Made by a program: the position numbers and the translations under genes | Notes under the pieces: model-generated | Told to the model about the DNA's origin: nothing | Databases searched by the model: none | The model's input: only the letters and a program-made list of their open reading frames with translations | Shown: piece after piece, positions 35,443-45,303 of the stretch | Position numbering within the stretch: the first letter of the stretch is position 1 | Layout: each line of letters starts with the position of its first letter | Origin: an uncultured Marinifilum sp. | GTDB lineage: Bacteria > Bacteroidota > Bacteroidia > Bacteroidales > Marinifilaceae | Direction of reading: 5' to 3' | Assembly: GCF_963677195.1 (NCBI RefSeq) | Contig: NZ_OY781918.1 | Coordinates: 2,592,923 to 2,656,922, forward strand | Length of the DNA: 64,000 nucleotides

Positions 35443-36198
35443 TTAAAAAGCAGTAATAATTCCCATGAAATCTTCAGCTTTTAAGGAAGCTCCACCAATT
35501 AAACCACCGTCTACATCAGCATTTTCAAATAATTCTTTAGCATTTGAAGGCTTACAGCTACCACCATAAAGAATAGAAGTATTGTTAGCAACTTCTTCGC
35601 CATATTGTTCTACTAAAGTTTTACGGATAAAAGCGTGCATTTCCTGAGCCTGATCAGAAGAAGCAGTAACACCTGTACCAATTGCCCAAACTGGCTCATA
35701 AGCCAATACAACTTTACCAAATTCTTCGGCTGATAAATGGAATAATCCTTCAGCAATTTGGTTTTTAACAACTTCGAAATGCTTTTCTGCCTGACGCTCT
35801 TCTAAAACCTCACCAATACAGAAAATAGGATCTAGTCCGTTTTCTAATGTTAAGTTTACCTTTTTAACTAAAATTTCGCTGGTTTCACCATAGTATGATC
35901 TTCTTTCAGAGTGACCTAAAATAATATACTTACTACCTGTTGATTTAATCATGGCAGCAGAGGTTTCGCCAGTGTAAGCACCGCTTTTTTCATCAGCACA
36001 GTTTTGAGCAGCAACAGCGATTTTTTCACCAACTACTTTATTTACTTCAGTTAAGTGAATAAAAGGAGTACCGATAACTACATCTACACCGTTAATATCA
36101 GTGTTTTCAACAAGATCATTAATTTGTCCCGCCAACTCAATACCTTCTTCTAGGGTATTGTTCATTTTCCAGTTTCCTGCAACAATTTTTCTTCTCAT
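35443..36198 (-). CDS. tpiA: triosephosphate isomerase
   Basis: 251 residues from the ATG at 36198, which overlaps the stop of the upstream DoxX gene as ATGA and gives the standard [12 protein letters not shown] start. A longer frame to 36255 would run into that gene. TIM barrel with the catalytic Lys in AGNWKMN, His in IILGHSERR, Glu in [12 protein letters not shown], and phosphate loop [11 protein letters not shown] / GGLIGGASL. Interconverts DHAP and glyceraldehyde 3-phosphate in glycolysis. Translational coupling to a DoxX membrane protein is conserved in Bacteroidales. Confidence 0.96.
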   Translation of the reverse strand: MRRKIVAGNWKMNNTLEEGIELAGQINDLVENTDINGVDVVIGTPFIHLTEVNKVVGEKIAVAAQNCADEKSGAYTGETSAAMIKSTGSKYIILGHSERRSYYGETSEILVKKVNLTLENGLDPIFCIGEVLEERQAEKHFEVVKNQIAEGLFHLSAEEFGKVVLAYEPVWAIGTGVTASSDQAQEMHAFIRKTLVEQYGEEVANNTSILYGGSCKPSNAKELFENADVDGGLIGGASLKAEDFMGIITAF

Positions 36199-37448
36199 AA
36201 TTGTAATCTGTTTTTTACTTTTGCATTTGCTCGGGTTAGCATAACAAACAAGCATATTAGCAATAGTAAAGTTGATGTAATACTAATTAAAATTAGTTTG
36301 ATATTTAATTTTTGATGTTTTGTAATTGAATAGGCTGCCAGATCTCCTTTAAATTCATTAGAATTTGGAAAATCTTTATAATGCCATTTATCAAGAATAG
36401 TTCCTTTTTTTAACAAGACCAAACCCGGATTCGATCTGATAATTGTTTTCAATTGAATTTCATCGGTATTATAAAATTCAAAAGGAAGTTCATGATTATT
36501 TTTAAACGCTTCAATTTCTGTTTGCCCCGAGGCTGTTATGGCTATAAAAGAAATATTCCTTTCAAGGGCAAATAAGGATAGATCTTGAATTTTAGCGACA
36601 ATTTCATCATCTATTTTAGAAATTTCTTTCGATACCAAAAGAAAAGTATAAGCTTCGTCGTTTAAAACTCTGTCGGTAATATCACCGTCATAGTCATTCG
36701 ATATTGAAAAATCGTGAATGGGAGGTGTATATCCTTCTTTTATCTTAATTTGCTGAGAGTCAACAAAAACCCAGCTTGAATCCTGCCATGGATAATTGGT
36801 TTCGTCGAATTCCTTAATAAGGCCATCTTTTTTATATCTAAATAAGCTAGTGTATTGATCTGCTTCAGCTCCATCAGGAATAATCATTCCTTCGGCAATG
36901 TTTGCTCCAATATGGTATGGTCTAAAATCAATTATTGGCAAGTGGCGATATGAAAATATCGAAATCCATAATGAACAAATTATTGTAAAGCTAATTAATA
37001 CATTTTGTTTCCATAAAGGATAGCTTTTATTGTCTTTTTTTCGATTATAGAAAACAATAAGAGTAAAGAATAAAATAATCATATTTTTACCAAATGTTTC
37101 CCAATTGGTAAGAATTAGAGCATCACCAAAACATCCACAATCCGAAACCGGATTACTTATGGCCAATACTAAAGTTAGAGGTGTAAATGCAGCCATAAAT
37201 AGTAAGGCTCCCCATGCCGATAATTTTTTCCAGGCATTAAATACGAGTGCCATTCCTACTGTAAACTCAAGCGTAGATAGCAAAATTGCTAAAGGAAAAG
37301 CAATTTCTTTAAATGCATCCATTCCGAATGCAATAAAATAGTCTGTAAATTTATAGGTAGATCCCATAGGATCAACAGCTTTTACAAAACCGCTAAAGAT
37401 GAAAAGAATTCCCACCAATAAGCGACTAATAAATTGTATTGCTCTCAT
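36195..37448 (-). CDS. DoxX/MauE-family membrane protein (BT_3928 family)
   Basis: 417 residues. The N-terminal 150 residues hold four to five transmembrane helices with the MauE/DoxX marks [20 protein letters not shown] and [19 protein letters not shown] fifth helix follows (about 150-168). Residues 190-375 look like a thioredoxin-fold domain ([44 protein letters not shown]) but lack a CxxC. A last helix (about 383-403) precedes a basic tail. MauE-type proteins handle electrons or disulfides in the periplasm; the missing CxxC makes a redox role of its own domain doubtful. It lies 11 bases after the DUF1599 gene and overlaps tpiA by 4 bases, so the three form one operon. Confidence 0.85.
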   Translation of the reverse strand: MRAIQFISRLLVGILFIFSGFVKAVDPMGSTYKFTDYFIAFGMDAFKEIAFPLAILLSTLEFTVGMALVFNAWKKLSAWGALLFMAAFTPLTLVLAISNPVSDCGCFGDALILTNWETFGKNMIILFFTLIVFYNRKKDNKSYPLWKQNVLISFTIICSLWISIFSYRHLPIIDFRPYHIGANIAEGMIIPDGAEADQYTSLFRYKKDGLIKEFDETNYPWQDSSWVFVDSQQIKIKEGYTPPIHDFSISNDYDGDITDRVLNDEAYTFLLVSKEISKIDDEIVAKIQDLSLFALERNISFIAITASGQTEIEAFKNNHELPFEFYNTDEIQLKTIIRSNPGLVLLKKGTILDKWHYKDFPNSNEFKGDLAAYSITKHQKLNIKLILISITSTLLLLICLFVMLTRANAKVKNRLQL

Positions 37449-37459
37449 TGGAGTATCTA

Positions 37460-38005
37460 TTATTTTTCGTTTTCGAATTCTAGTTTTATTAAACCAAATA
37501 CCGAGTAATTAATCATATCAAAGTAATTGGCATCAATTCCTTCCGATACAAGTGTTTTTCCTTTTAAATCCTCTATTTGTTTGGTTCTGTTTATTTTCAT
37601 TAAAATTAGATCGGTGTATGAGCTTACTCTCATGCTTCTCCAAGCTTCATCGTAATCATGGTTTTTTGCTTCCATTAATTCTTTTGCCTGAATAAAATAT
37701 TTTTGGTACAATTCCAGAGCTTTTTCATTTGCCAGCTCTTCTTCCGATGTTCCCAATTCTAATTGAATAATTCCCATTATCCCATAATTTACTATTGCGA
37801 TAAACTCTGAGCGTATATCTTCATCTATCTTACTAGTACCCTTAATCTCAATACTTCTAATGCGTTGTGCTTTAATGTAAATTTGATCGGTAATTGAGCT
37901 CGGACGAAGAATTCGCCATGCTGTTCCGTAATCGTGCATTTTTTTTGTGAAGATATCTGTACAAATTTTAATAATGGAATTGTACTGTTGCTCTGTTTTA
38001 TTCAT
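37460..38005 (-). CDS. DUF1599 protein with two repeats
   Basis: 181 residues formed by two copies of the DUF1599 unit (a family also described as nucleotide-modification-associated): TKKMHDYGTAWRILRPSS...QRIRSIE and EAKNHDYDEAWRSMRVSS...NRTKQIE, with the conserved H-D-Y-x-x-A-W-R and the paired Arg residues in each. The fold is helical and probably related to all-alpha NTP-pyrophosphatases. No biochemical role is established in this context. First gene of the DUF1599-DoxX-tpiA operon, divergent from folP. Confidence 0.85.
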   Translation of the reverse strand: MNKTEQQYNSIIKICTDIFTKKMHDYGTAWRILRPSSITDQIYIKAQRIRSIEIKGTSKIDEDIRSEFIAIVNYGIMGIIQLELGTSEEELANEKALELYQKYFIQAKELMEAKNHDYDEAWRSMRVSSYTDLILMKINRTKQIEDLKGKTLVSEGIDANYFDMINYSVFGLIKLEFENEK

Positions 38006-38068
38006 AATGTGTAATAGAAAATTTCCCTGTAAAAATAGTAAATAAGGCTTAGCCTTGGTATTTTATTT

Positions 38069-38076
38069 TACTTTTG
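38069..38076 (+). promoter_or_regulatory. candidate -7 box of folP
   Basis: TACTTTTG fits TAnnTTTG, 29 bases before the ATG at 38105. No -33 TTTG at the standard distance. Confidence 0.4.
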
Positions 38077-38104
38077 CTTACATATTTGATCTAAAAAATT
38101 GGTT

Positions 38105-38980
38105 ATGCAAAATTACAAAACTAATTGTTTTAACAGCGATAATCTTTCTATTAAGTGCGATAATCGTATAATAAATTTTCGAACCCCTTTAGTAATGGGG
38201 ATTTTAAATCTTACTCCAGATTCATTTTACGACGGAGGAAATTATCTGGATGAAGATAGTATTGTAAAAAGAGCAGCCCAAATTTTAAACGAAGGAGCTG
38301 ATATTATAGATTTGGGTGCATACTCAACTCGTCCTGGAGCTTCTCAGGTAAGTGCCGAAGTAGAGTACAAGAGACTGTTTCCGGCAGTAGCTTGTATTCG
38401 TAAAAAATTCCCAGATGCAATTCTGTCCATAGATACCTTTCGGTCCGATATTGCATCTAAAATTGTAAATGAATTTGGATGCTGTATTATTAACGATATT
38501 TCTGGAGGAACAATGGATGAAAAAATGTTTGAAACCATTGCTCATTTGCAAGTACCCTACATTATGATGCACATTAAGGGTACACCCCAAAATATGCAGC
38601 TAAATCCTGAATATGAAGATTTAATTGGGGAGATGATGATTTTTTTTACCCAGCGAATTAAAATTTTAAATGATCTTGGTTTTTCTAATATAATTTTAGA
38701 TCCAGGTTTTGGTTTTGGAAAAACAATTGATCACAACTACGAAATTGTAGCTAGAATGAACGAGTTTGTCGATTTAAAATTTCCTTTGTTAATTGGATTA
38801 TCACGAAAATCGATGATTTATAAATTATTGGGAGGAGATCCTTCTACCAGCCTTAACGGAACAACAGCATTAAATATGATGTGTTTAAACAAAGGAGCCG
38901 CTATTCTTCGAGTACACGATGTTAAAGAAGCTGTTGAATGTGTAAAGCTACATTCAAAAATTATGTTGCAACTTAAATAA
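38105..38980 (+). CDS. folP: dihydropteroate synthase
   Basis: 291 residues from the ATG at 38105 (a TTG lies two codons upstream). TIM barrel joining p-aminobenzoate to 6-hydroxymethyl-dihydropterin diphosphate in folate synthesis. Signatures in order: MGILNLTPDSFYDGG, DIIDLGAYSTRPGA, ILSIDTFRSDIA, IINDISGG, YIMMHIKGTP, ILDPGFGFGKTIDHN, LIGLSRKSM and LRVHDVKEA. All pterin-binding residues known to me are kept. It is followed by cdaA, an order conserved in Bacteroidota. Confidence 0.95.
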   Translation: MQNYKTNCFNSDNLSIKCDNRIINFRTPLVMGILNLTPDSFYDGGNYLDEDSIVKRAAQILNEGADIIDLGAYSTRPGASQVSAEVEYKRLFPAVACIRKKFPDAILSIDTFRSDIASKIVNEFGCCIINDISGGTMDEKMFETIAHLQVPYIMMHIKGTPQNMQLNPEYEDLIGEMMIFFTQRIKILNDLGFSNIILDPGFGFGKTIDHNYEIVARMNEFVDLKFPLLIGLSRKSMIYKLLGGDPSTSLNGTTALNMMCLNKGAAILRVHDVKEAVECVKLHSKIMLQLK

Positions 38981-39099
38981 TAATATTTGCTATTTCTAGC
39001 TAATTTTAATCTAGTTTTGTTACAATTAAGATAGATTTTTACTAAGTATTTACAGAAAGAAATTACGACCAGTATAATTTACTAATTGGTATTAAATTG

Positions 39100-39107
39100 T
39101 AATTTTG
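39100..39107 (+). promoter_or_regulatory. candidate -7 box of cdaA
   Basis: TAATTTTG fits TAnnTTTG, 27 bases before the cdaA start. It suggests that cdaA has its own promoter besides any read-through from folP. Confidence 0.4.
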
Positions 39108-39134
39108 TTAACAGACCCAATTTAAAAGGAAAAT

Positions 39135-39926
39135 ATGATAACCGCATTTATAACTCTAGGACTTTTTGATATTTTAGATATTCTTCTGGTAGCTTTATTG
39201 TTGTATCAGGTATATCTGCTTATTAGAGGTACTGTAGCTATTAATATTTTTGTAGGATTATTTTTATTCTACTTAATGTGGTTGCTTGTTCGTGCTTTAA
39301 ATATGGAATTACTAAGTAGCATATTAGGGCAGTTTATTGGGGTTGGAGTTATTGCATTAATAATTGTTTTTCAGCAGGAAATACGAAAGTTTCTACTTAT
39401 ATTAGGTTCTCGTTATAATGTAAATCAGCGATTTAGTCTCGAAAATTGGTTTGCTTCAGAAGAGGCAGGAATGAAAGAGAAAGAAATAAATTCTATTGTT
39501 TCGGCCTGTGAACACATGTCTAAATCTAAAACGGGAGCTTTAATTGTTATTGCAAAAAATACAGATTTAAAAGCGTATGCAAATACCGGAAAACTTGTTA
39601 ACTCAAGAGTTTCGGGGACACTTTTAGAAACCATATTTTTTAAAAATTCGCCCTTACACGATGGAGCTGTTATTATCGATAATAATAAGATTTTTGCAGC
39701 CCGTTGTATTCTTCCGGTAACCGATAGTACTAATATCCCAGGTAGTTTAGGGCTTAGACATCGTGCAGCAATAGGTATGAGTCAGGTTACAGATTCTCAT
39801 ATAATTACAGTTTCCGAGGAAAATGGTAATATCTCTTATGTAATGGGTGGGAATATTAAGGTTCGCATAACAGGGGCTGAATTAAGTACATTTTTAGCCG
39901 GCGATTTCTCAGGTTTTATTGTTTAA
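39135..39926 (+). CDS. cdaA: diadenylate cyclase CdaA
   Basis: 263 residues. Three N-terminal transmembrane helices (about 8-30, 36-52, 60-80) are followed by a DisA_N/DAC domain with SPLHDGAVIIDNNKI (the DGA motif binds ATP and metal) and GSLGLRHRAAIGMSQVTDS (RHR motif). It makes the second messenger cyclic di-AMP from two ATP at the inner membrane; in other bacteria this controls K+ uptake and envelope stress. It lies 154 bases after folP. Regulatory partners CdaR/GlmM are not in the window. Confidence 0.95.
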   Translation: MITAFITLGLFDILDILLVALLLYQVYLLIRGTVAINIFVGLFLFYLMWLLVRALNMELLSSILGQFIGVGVIALIIVFQQEIRKFLLILGSRYNVNQRFSLENWFASEEAGMKEKEINSIVSACEHMSKSKTGALIVIAKNTDLKAYANTGKLVNSRVSGTLLETIFFKNSPLHDGAVIIDNNKIFAARCILPVTDSTNIPGSLGLRHRAAIGMSQVTDSHIITVSEENGNISYVMGGNIKVRITGAELSTFLAGDFSGFIV

Positions 39927-40030
39927 AATATGAAATGCACATGAAAAATTGGTATCCTATTTTCCATATCTAGGATGACAATATTTTTCTTGTGAGTTCC
40001 ATAAAACACTTGGAAGAAAAATTTAAGTAT

Positions 40031-40891
40031 ATGAAAATAGCAATCTCAGGTAGTAAGGGGCTAATAGGATCAAGTTTATATGATTATCTGGCTGTAAAGC
40101 TTAATGCCGAGATAATTGCAATACCAAGAGCAATGCTTTATGGTAAGACGGAAGATTTAGCTGAGTTTTTAGATGGAACAGATGCAATTATTCATCTTTC
40201 TGGTTCGCCTGTAGTTTCGGTATGGACAAAAAAAAGAATGAATATTCTTAGGAACAGTAGAATTGTCACCACTAAAAATTTATATAAGGCAGTATCTGTA
40301 ATGCCCCAAAAACCAGGCTTATTTATCTCTACATCGGCTGTTGGAATATACGATTCAACAAATATTCACTCTGAAGATAACTATTTTTATGCCGACGATT
40401 TTTTGGGGAAATTGTGTCAGGATTGGGAATATGAGTCCAATAAAATGTCTCAGTTAAATGTAAGAACTGTAATATTTAGATTTGGAGTTGTGCTTAGCAA
40501 CAAAGGAGGAGTATTAAATAAAATGATACCATCATTTCGTTTGGGCTTAGGAGCAATTTTAGGTAATGGTAAGCAAATATTTCCATTCGTTCATATAAAT
40601 GACTTAATGGAAGCGTTTCTGCATATATTTATAAATAAAACTTCAAAAGGTGTTTATAATTTAGTTGCACCTGATATAAAAACGAATTCCGATTTTGCTA
40701 AAACTTTAGGTAAATGTCTTAAACGCCCCGTTTTATTTCATGTTCCTGCCATTCTTCTTAAAATATTTCTTAAACAAGGGGCAACAGTTCTGCTAAAAGG
40801 TCAAAAAGTTATTCCTAAAAGACTTATGAATGAGGGGTTTGTGTTTAAGCATGATACCTTAATTAAGTCAATAAAATTTTATTTCCCGTAA
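40031..40891 (+). CDS. TIGR01777-family NAD-dependent epimerase/dehydratase
   Basis: 286 residues from the ATG at 40031, where MKIAISGSKGLIGSSLYDYL starts the Rossmann dinucleotide loop at once; a GTG start 13 codons earlier is less likely. Short-chain dehydrogenase-like protein of the TIGR01777 (YfcH) group: IIHLSGSPVVS, STSAVGIYDS (where SxSAVGxYG is usual), RFGVVLSNKGGVLNKM, FPFVHINDLMEA and a DUF1731-like C-terminus FVFKHDTLIKSIKFY. The substrate of the family is unknown. Single gene; the 197 bases after it hold no gene or clear hairpin. Confidence 0.87.
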   Translation: MKIAISGSKGLIGSSLYDYLAVKLNAEIIAIPRAMLYGKTEDLAEFLDGTDAIIHLSGSPVVSVWTKKRMNILRNSRIVTTKNLYKAVSVMPQKPGLFISTSAVGIYDSTNIHSEDNYFYADDFLGKLCQDWEYESNKMSQLNVRTVIFRFGVVLSNKGGVLNKMIPSFRLGLGAILGNGKQIFPFVHINDLMEAFLHIFINKTSKGVYNLVAPDIKTNSDFAKTLGKCLKRPVLFHVPAILLKIFLKQGATVLLKGQKVIPKRLMNEGFVFKHDTLIKSIKFYFP

Positions 40892-41088
40892 AATATTATG
40901 AAATATTAATAACCGATTTCGGATAGTTGACAGTTTTTTTAGATATTTCTAACTGCTTTTCTAATGCGTTAATCACAATGGTATTGACTTTTAGTTTGTT
41001 TCGCTTTAATTTTGGTTAAACAATTGTAGAAAATTACCTAAAGGTGATATTTCTATTTAAAAGTGAATATAGATTTAATAAATTGTTT

Positions 41089-43551
41089 ATGGTTATAAAT
41101 TTTACGCCAGAATTATTAATTGTTGACGATAGAATAGAGAACCTGAAACTTCTTCAGGCACTTTTAGGGGAAATGGATGTAAAATTAGAATTGTTTCAGT
41201 CGCCTCTGGAAGCATTGCAAGAAATTGAAAAAAAAGAATATGCTCTTATTTTGCTCGATATACAAATGCCCAAAATGGATGGCTTTTTACTTGCCCAAAA
41301 AATTAGGCAAGGGAATGTTAATAGCATGACTCCAATTATTTTTTTAACAGGAGTATATCTCGATAAAAAAAGTGAGCAAAAAGGTTATGATAGCGGATGT
41401 GTCGATTTTATAATGAAGCCATTTAATTCTACGATTCTTAAAAATAAGCTTAGTATATTTTTAGATTTATACCGAAGTAAAAAGCAAAAAGAATTGCAAA
41501 ATTCAGAGTTAAGTGCTAGCCTACGCGATAAGGAGTTGTTGGAAGGTAGACTTAGATCTTTAGCTACAAATTATAGAACCATTTTAGAGGGGCAAAATGA
41601 ATTAATTCTTAAAATTAATGGATCACAAATAATAGAATTTGCCAACAAGGCATTTTCTGACTTTTTTGATTATTCTTTAGATGGTATTTCGAAAAACTGT
41701 GTTTCAGATATTAATAGCGATTTTGCAAAATTGCTTGAAACCAGTATCCAAGAAATGAATGGGAGAAAGCAATTTATAATTGCCGAAAAACCAATCATAA
41801 ACCAATTAAATGAATTAAAATGGTTTGAGTGGTCTGTTTTTAAGGAGATTGGTTTGGATGATGTGCATTACCTTATTGTGGGTCGTGATGTTTCAGAGAA
41901 AAAATTATTGCGCGATGCCCTGCTTAAGAAAGAGGTTATGATGCGTAAGACTGAAAAACTTGCACAATTAGGGAGTTTTGAATGGGATTCTTACAGCGAA
42001 ATTTTTAAAGGATCTAAAGAATTCTATAAGTTGTATGAAATTACCAATAAAGAAATTGATAAAGTACAGGATTTATTGGGCTTAACTATTCATCCAGAAG
42101 ATGTACCTCCTTTAAAAAGGCTGCTTAATAATTTGCCTAAAAAAAATCAAAAGTTAGAGTTTGAACACAGAGTAATTAGTGCTGATGATAATATTAAACA
42201 TCTTCATGTCGAATTGTATTGTGAGTATAACTCTGCTTCTGACGTTCTATATTTGCATGGATTTGTTTTTAATATATCTAAAGATAAAGATATAGAGGAG
42301 AGTTTTAAAAAGAGTTTAAGTTTACATAAAAATGCATATCACGACAAGGCCTTTCTAGAGCTGAATGAAAAAAATGAAATTATTTATATCAATGATTTTG
42401 GTTGTGATTTTTTAGAATGTGAAAACATAAAAAGAATAAAAGGAGTAAGCTTTCTGAATTTTATTCCGGATAAAGAAAAAGATAGGGTTGAAAATATATT
42501 TAACCTAAAAAGAAGGAAAAAAGGTTTTGTTTTTGAGGTTTTAACTATAAAAACACATCACCAAAAGTTAAAAAAAGTTGTTGTAGGCGCTTATTCTGCA
42601 ATAAATAAAAATCAAATTATTGTTAAGGTAATTATTCATTACTTGTACCAAATCGATTCTATTACAAATAATTCTGATAACTATAAAGATGTTATTCTAG
42701 CATTAAAACGCAAAGAGAAAGAGTTTACGCAGAAAAATATAAAATTAAGAAATAGAGTCGATAAAGAATTAAAAGTAAATGAAATACAGCGGCAGTTGTT
42801 ATACAAAAAATCGGAATTAGAGTCGTTAGGAAAAATGGCAAGGTCGGTTGTTCATGAAATAAATCAGCCATTAACAGGCATTTCTATGATTATGGATAAT
42901 TTACTTTTAAGATTATCTATGGATAAAATAGATGAAGATTATATTCGTGAAAAGTGCTCACAAGTATTTAATGATATTGATCGGATTAAGAAATATTTAT
43001 CTCAGATTGGAATATTTAATTCATCGCAAAAAGAAGAAAGAAATTATTCTGTTAATGTGAATGATGTTGTTAAAAATGCCATTGATATGGTGCATAAGCA
43101 ATATAAGAATAGCAAAGTAAATGTAAAATTAGATACCGATAATAAAAATAGTTTATTTATTTATGGAAATAGATATAAACTGGAAAAGGTAATTGTTGAT
43201 ATTCTAAACAACTCTTATGAGTCGGTTTGTGAAAAGTATAAATCAATAGATGATAGTAAAACCGATAAATCTATTCAAATTAGTACAGAACTATGCGACG
43301 ATAAGGTTGTGGTTGCTATCAAAGATAATGGCTTTGGAATTGATCCTGAAAACCTAAATTATATTTTTGAACCATTTTTTTCGACCAAGCAAGAGGGAAT
43401 AGGATCGGGCTTAGGATTGTATGTAAGTAAAAATATTGTACAGAAGATGAATGGTAATATTTCGGTGAATAGTAAGAAAAATGAATTTACTGAAATGAAA
43501 TTAATTTTTCCTTATGAGATGAATTTGGAAAAAGAAGTGTATTTTAAATAA
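41089..43551 (+). CDS. soluble receiver-PAS-PAS histidine kinase
   Basis: 820 residues from the ATG at 41089, which gives MVINFTPELLIVDD; an upstream GTG would add an unconserved tail. The N-terminal receiver (about 8-125) has phosphoacceptor Asp in LILLDIQMPKMDG. Two or three PAS domains follow (about 165-290, 300-425, 440-550), the second with the PAC-like HRVISADDNIKHLHV. The transmitter has VVHEINQPLTGISM (His589), NNSYESV, DNGFGIDPENL and FFSTKQEGIGSGLGL. There is no transmembrane helix, so the signal is cytoplasmic. The NtrC-type regulator begins 19 bases later and is the obvious partner. Confidence 0.9.
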   Translation: MVINFTPELLIVDDRIENLKLLQALLGEMDVKLELFQSPLEALQEIEKKEYALILLDIQMPKMDGFLLAQKIRQGNVNSMTPIIFLTGVYLDKKSEQKGYDSGCVDFIMKPFNSTILKNKLSIFLDLYRSKKQKELQNSELSASLRDKELLEGRLRSLATNYRTILEGQNELILKINGSQIIEFANKAFSDFFDYSLDGISKNCVSDINSDFAKLLETSIQEMNGRKQFIIAEKPIINQLNELKWFEWSVFKEIGLDDVHYLIVGRDVSEKKLLRDALLKKEVMMRKTEKLAQLGSFEWDSYSEIFKGSKEFYKLYEITNKEIDKVQDLLGLTIHPEDVPPLKRLLNNLPKKNQKLEFEHRVISADDNIKHLHVELYCEYNSASDVLYLHGFVFNISKDKDIEESFKKSLSLHKNAYHDKAFLELNEKNEIIYINDFGCDFLECENIKRIKGVSFLNFIPDKEKDRVENIFNLKRRKKGFVFEVLTIKTHHQKLKKVVVGAYSAINKNQIIVKVIIHYLYQIDSITNNSDNYKDVILALKRKEKEFTQKNIKLRNRVDKELKVNEIQRQLLYKKSELESLGKMARSVVHEINQPLTGISMIMDNLLLRLSMDKIDEDYIREKCSQVFNDIDRIKKYLSQIGIFNSSQKEERNYSVNVNDVVKNAIDMVHKQYKNSKVNVKLDTDNKNSLFIYGNRYKLEKVIVDILNNSYESVCEKYKSIDDSKTDKSIQISTELCDDKVVVAIKDNGFGIDPENLNYIFEPFFSTKQEGIGSGLGLYVSKNIVQKMNGNISVNSKKNEFTEMKLIFPYEMNLEKEVYFK

Positions 43552-43570
43552 AAAAAACTAAATCCACTAT

Positions 43571-44950
43571 ATGATTTCTGTAAATAACTTGCGAATTTTA
43601 ATTTTAGATGATGAAAAACTGGTAAGGGATGAATTGTCTGAATTTTTGGTAGATCCAAATTTTAAAATTTTTAAGGCTGGCTCACCATCTCAGGCATTTC
43701 AGATAATGGACAATAATGAAGTTCATATCGCTATTATTGATGTTAACTTACCAGAAATGAGTGGTATAGATGTCTTGGAGCGAATTAAAAAAGAATATCC
43801 TGAAATAGAGGTAATTATGATTAGCGGATATAGCGAAATGGATTCTGTTATTCACTCTATGAGACTCGGAGCCTCTGATTTTTTTACTAAGCCATTTCGT
43901 TTAAGTGATGTTGAAAATTCAATTGAAAGAACAAAAAAGTTTGTTAACCTAAAAAAGAGTTTACAAGAGGTCAAAAGAAATTATTCCATAATTTCTAAGG
44001 AGTTTTATAAAGCAATGGGATACGAAATAGTTGGCGATAGTCGGCACATGAAAAATCTTATTAACCTTATTGGGAAAGTTGCTAAAACAGAAAATACATC
44101 GGTATTAATTACTGGAGAAAGCGGAACAGGAAAAGAGTTGGTAGCTAGAGCTATTCATTATTTAAGTAATAGAAAAGAGAACTGTTTTTACGCTGTAAAT
44201 TGTAGTGCTATTCCTGAAACTCTTTTCGAAAGTGAATTTTTTGGACATACAAAAGGAGCTTTTACCGGTGCCTCTGATACTAAAACGGGTTGGTTCGAGG
44301 CCGCTAATAAAGGAACTCTATTTCTCGATGAAATAGGGGATATGCAACTAAATTTGCAAACTAAATTCTTAAGAGTATTAGAGGAAAGAAAAATTAGAAA
44401 GGTAGGATCTAATATTGAAATTCCCTTTGATACCAGAATTATTGCTGCTACAAATCAGAACTTAGAAGAATTAAATACCGAAAAAGGCTTTCGTTTAGAT
44501 CTTTATCATCGAATTAGCTCCTTTGTTATTCATCTTGAACCTCTTAGGAACAGAAAAGAAGATATTCCACTATTATTGGATTACTTTGTTAAGTATTTTA
44601 ATAGAGTAATGGGAAAAACAATTAATGAAATTGATGAGCTTGTGGTTCGAAAATTATTGGATTACGAATTTCCAGGAAATGTTAGAGAGTTAAAAAATAT
44701 GGTTGAAAGAGCGGTAATTGTATGCGATTCCAATAAATTAAGCTTATCTAATTTTCAATTATCAAATAATAAAGAGTCTAGTGCTACATGTCATTTTCCT
44801 GAGGAAGAAATTCTGGATCTGGAATTGGTTGAAAAAAATTGTATTTTGAAAGCTTTAGAGAGATCAAATAATAATAAATCTAAAGCTGCCGATATGCTTA
44901 ATATTACATGGCAATCGCTCGATAGGAGAATTAAGAAATATAAAATTTGA
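43571..44950 (+). CDS. NtrC-family sigma54 response regulator
   Basis: 459 residues. Receiver (1-120) with DDE near 13-15 and phosphoacceptor Asp57 in [12 protein letters not shown]. The AAA+ domain (about 150-385) has Walker [13 protein letters not shown], the sigma54-contact loop GAFTGA (229-234), Walker [12 protein letters not shown] and the R-finger region. The Fis-type HTH at the end (about 425-459) has [30 protein letters not shown]. It activates RNA polymerase with sigma54 from upstream sites. The next gap holds repeated TATCCGAT boxes and a -24/-12-like promoter, the best candidate target. It ends in a terminator. Confidence 0.94.
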   Translation: MISVNNLRILILDDEKLVRDELSEFLVDPNFKIFKAGSPSQAFQIMDNNEVHIAIIDVNLPEMSGIDVLERIKKEYPEIEVIMISGYSEMDSVIHSMRLGASDFFTKPFRLSDVENSIERTKKFVNLKKSLQEVKRNYSIISKEFYKAMGYEIVGDSRHMKNLINLIGKVAKTENTSVLITGESGTGKELVARAIHYLSNRKENCFYAVNCSAIPETLFESEFFGHTKGAFTGASDTKTGWFEAANKGTLFLDEIGDMQLNLQTKFLRVLEERKIRKVGSNIEIPFDTRIIAATNQNLEELNTEKGFRLDLYHRISSFVIHLEPLRNRKEDIPLLLDYFVKYFNRVMGKTINEIDELVVRKLLDYEFPGNVRELKNMVERAVIVCDSNKLSLSNFQLSNNKESSATCHFPEEEILDLELVEKNCILKALERSNNNKSKAADMLNITWQSLDRRIKKYKI

Positions 44951-44955
44951 AATCG

Positions 44956-44983
44956 AAGTCCGAAGTTTATTCGGACTTTTTTT
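44956..44983 (+). terminator. terminator of the kinase/NtrC operon
   Basis: AAGTCCGAA/TTCGGACTT, 9-bp stem, loop GTTTA, seven T, 6 bases after the stop. Confidence 0.9.
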
Positions 44984-45067
44984 ATTGTTTTTCGGTATTG
45001 TAAGTTTAAATTTTGCTTGGATAATTAGACTAAATAAAATTCAAATATTTTTCAATTATAAAAAGGC

Positions 45068-45191
45068 TATCCGATTTTTATATTATCCGATTATGGATAA
45101 AATATAGATGAAAAGATTATCTATAAGAATAACAGTGCTTTAGCAGATAAGTTTTATTTTTCTTAAAAAATCATCTCCACTATCGGATAAT
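45068..45191 (+). promoter_or_regulatory. three TATCCGAT boxes, candidate NtrC-type activator sites
   Basis: TATCCGAT at 45068-45075 and 45084-45091 and its complement ATCGGATA at 45182-45189. The second lies in TTATCC-GATTAT-GGATAA (45083-45100), and ATTATCCGAT (45082-45091) and ATCGGATAAT (45182-45191) are a perfect 10-base inverted pair. They lie 65 to 190 bases before the -24/-12-like promoter, the distance usual for enhancer sites. Position and repetition are seen; the activator is inferred from the adjacent NtrC gene. Confidence 0.5.
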
Positions 45192-45255
45192 TTAAATATT
45201 CTCAAACTTTTCTCATGCTAACGTAATTACCTCATAATGATTGATTAGTGTTGTT

Positions 45256-45271
45256 TGGCATGTGGATTGAT
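45256..45271 (+). promoter_or_regulatory. candidate sigma54 (-24/-12) promoter
   Basis: TGGCATGtggaTTGAT fits TGGCACG-N4-TTGCW at 10 of 12 fixed positions with correct spacing. The two misfits are C to T after TGGCA and, more seriously, C to A in the -12 GC. An RNA start near 45282 would place the ATG at 45304 about 22 bases downstream. Confidence 0.45.
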
Positions 45272-45303
45272 TAGTAGTCTTCGTTGTATTGATTATTTTT
45301 AGT

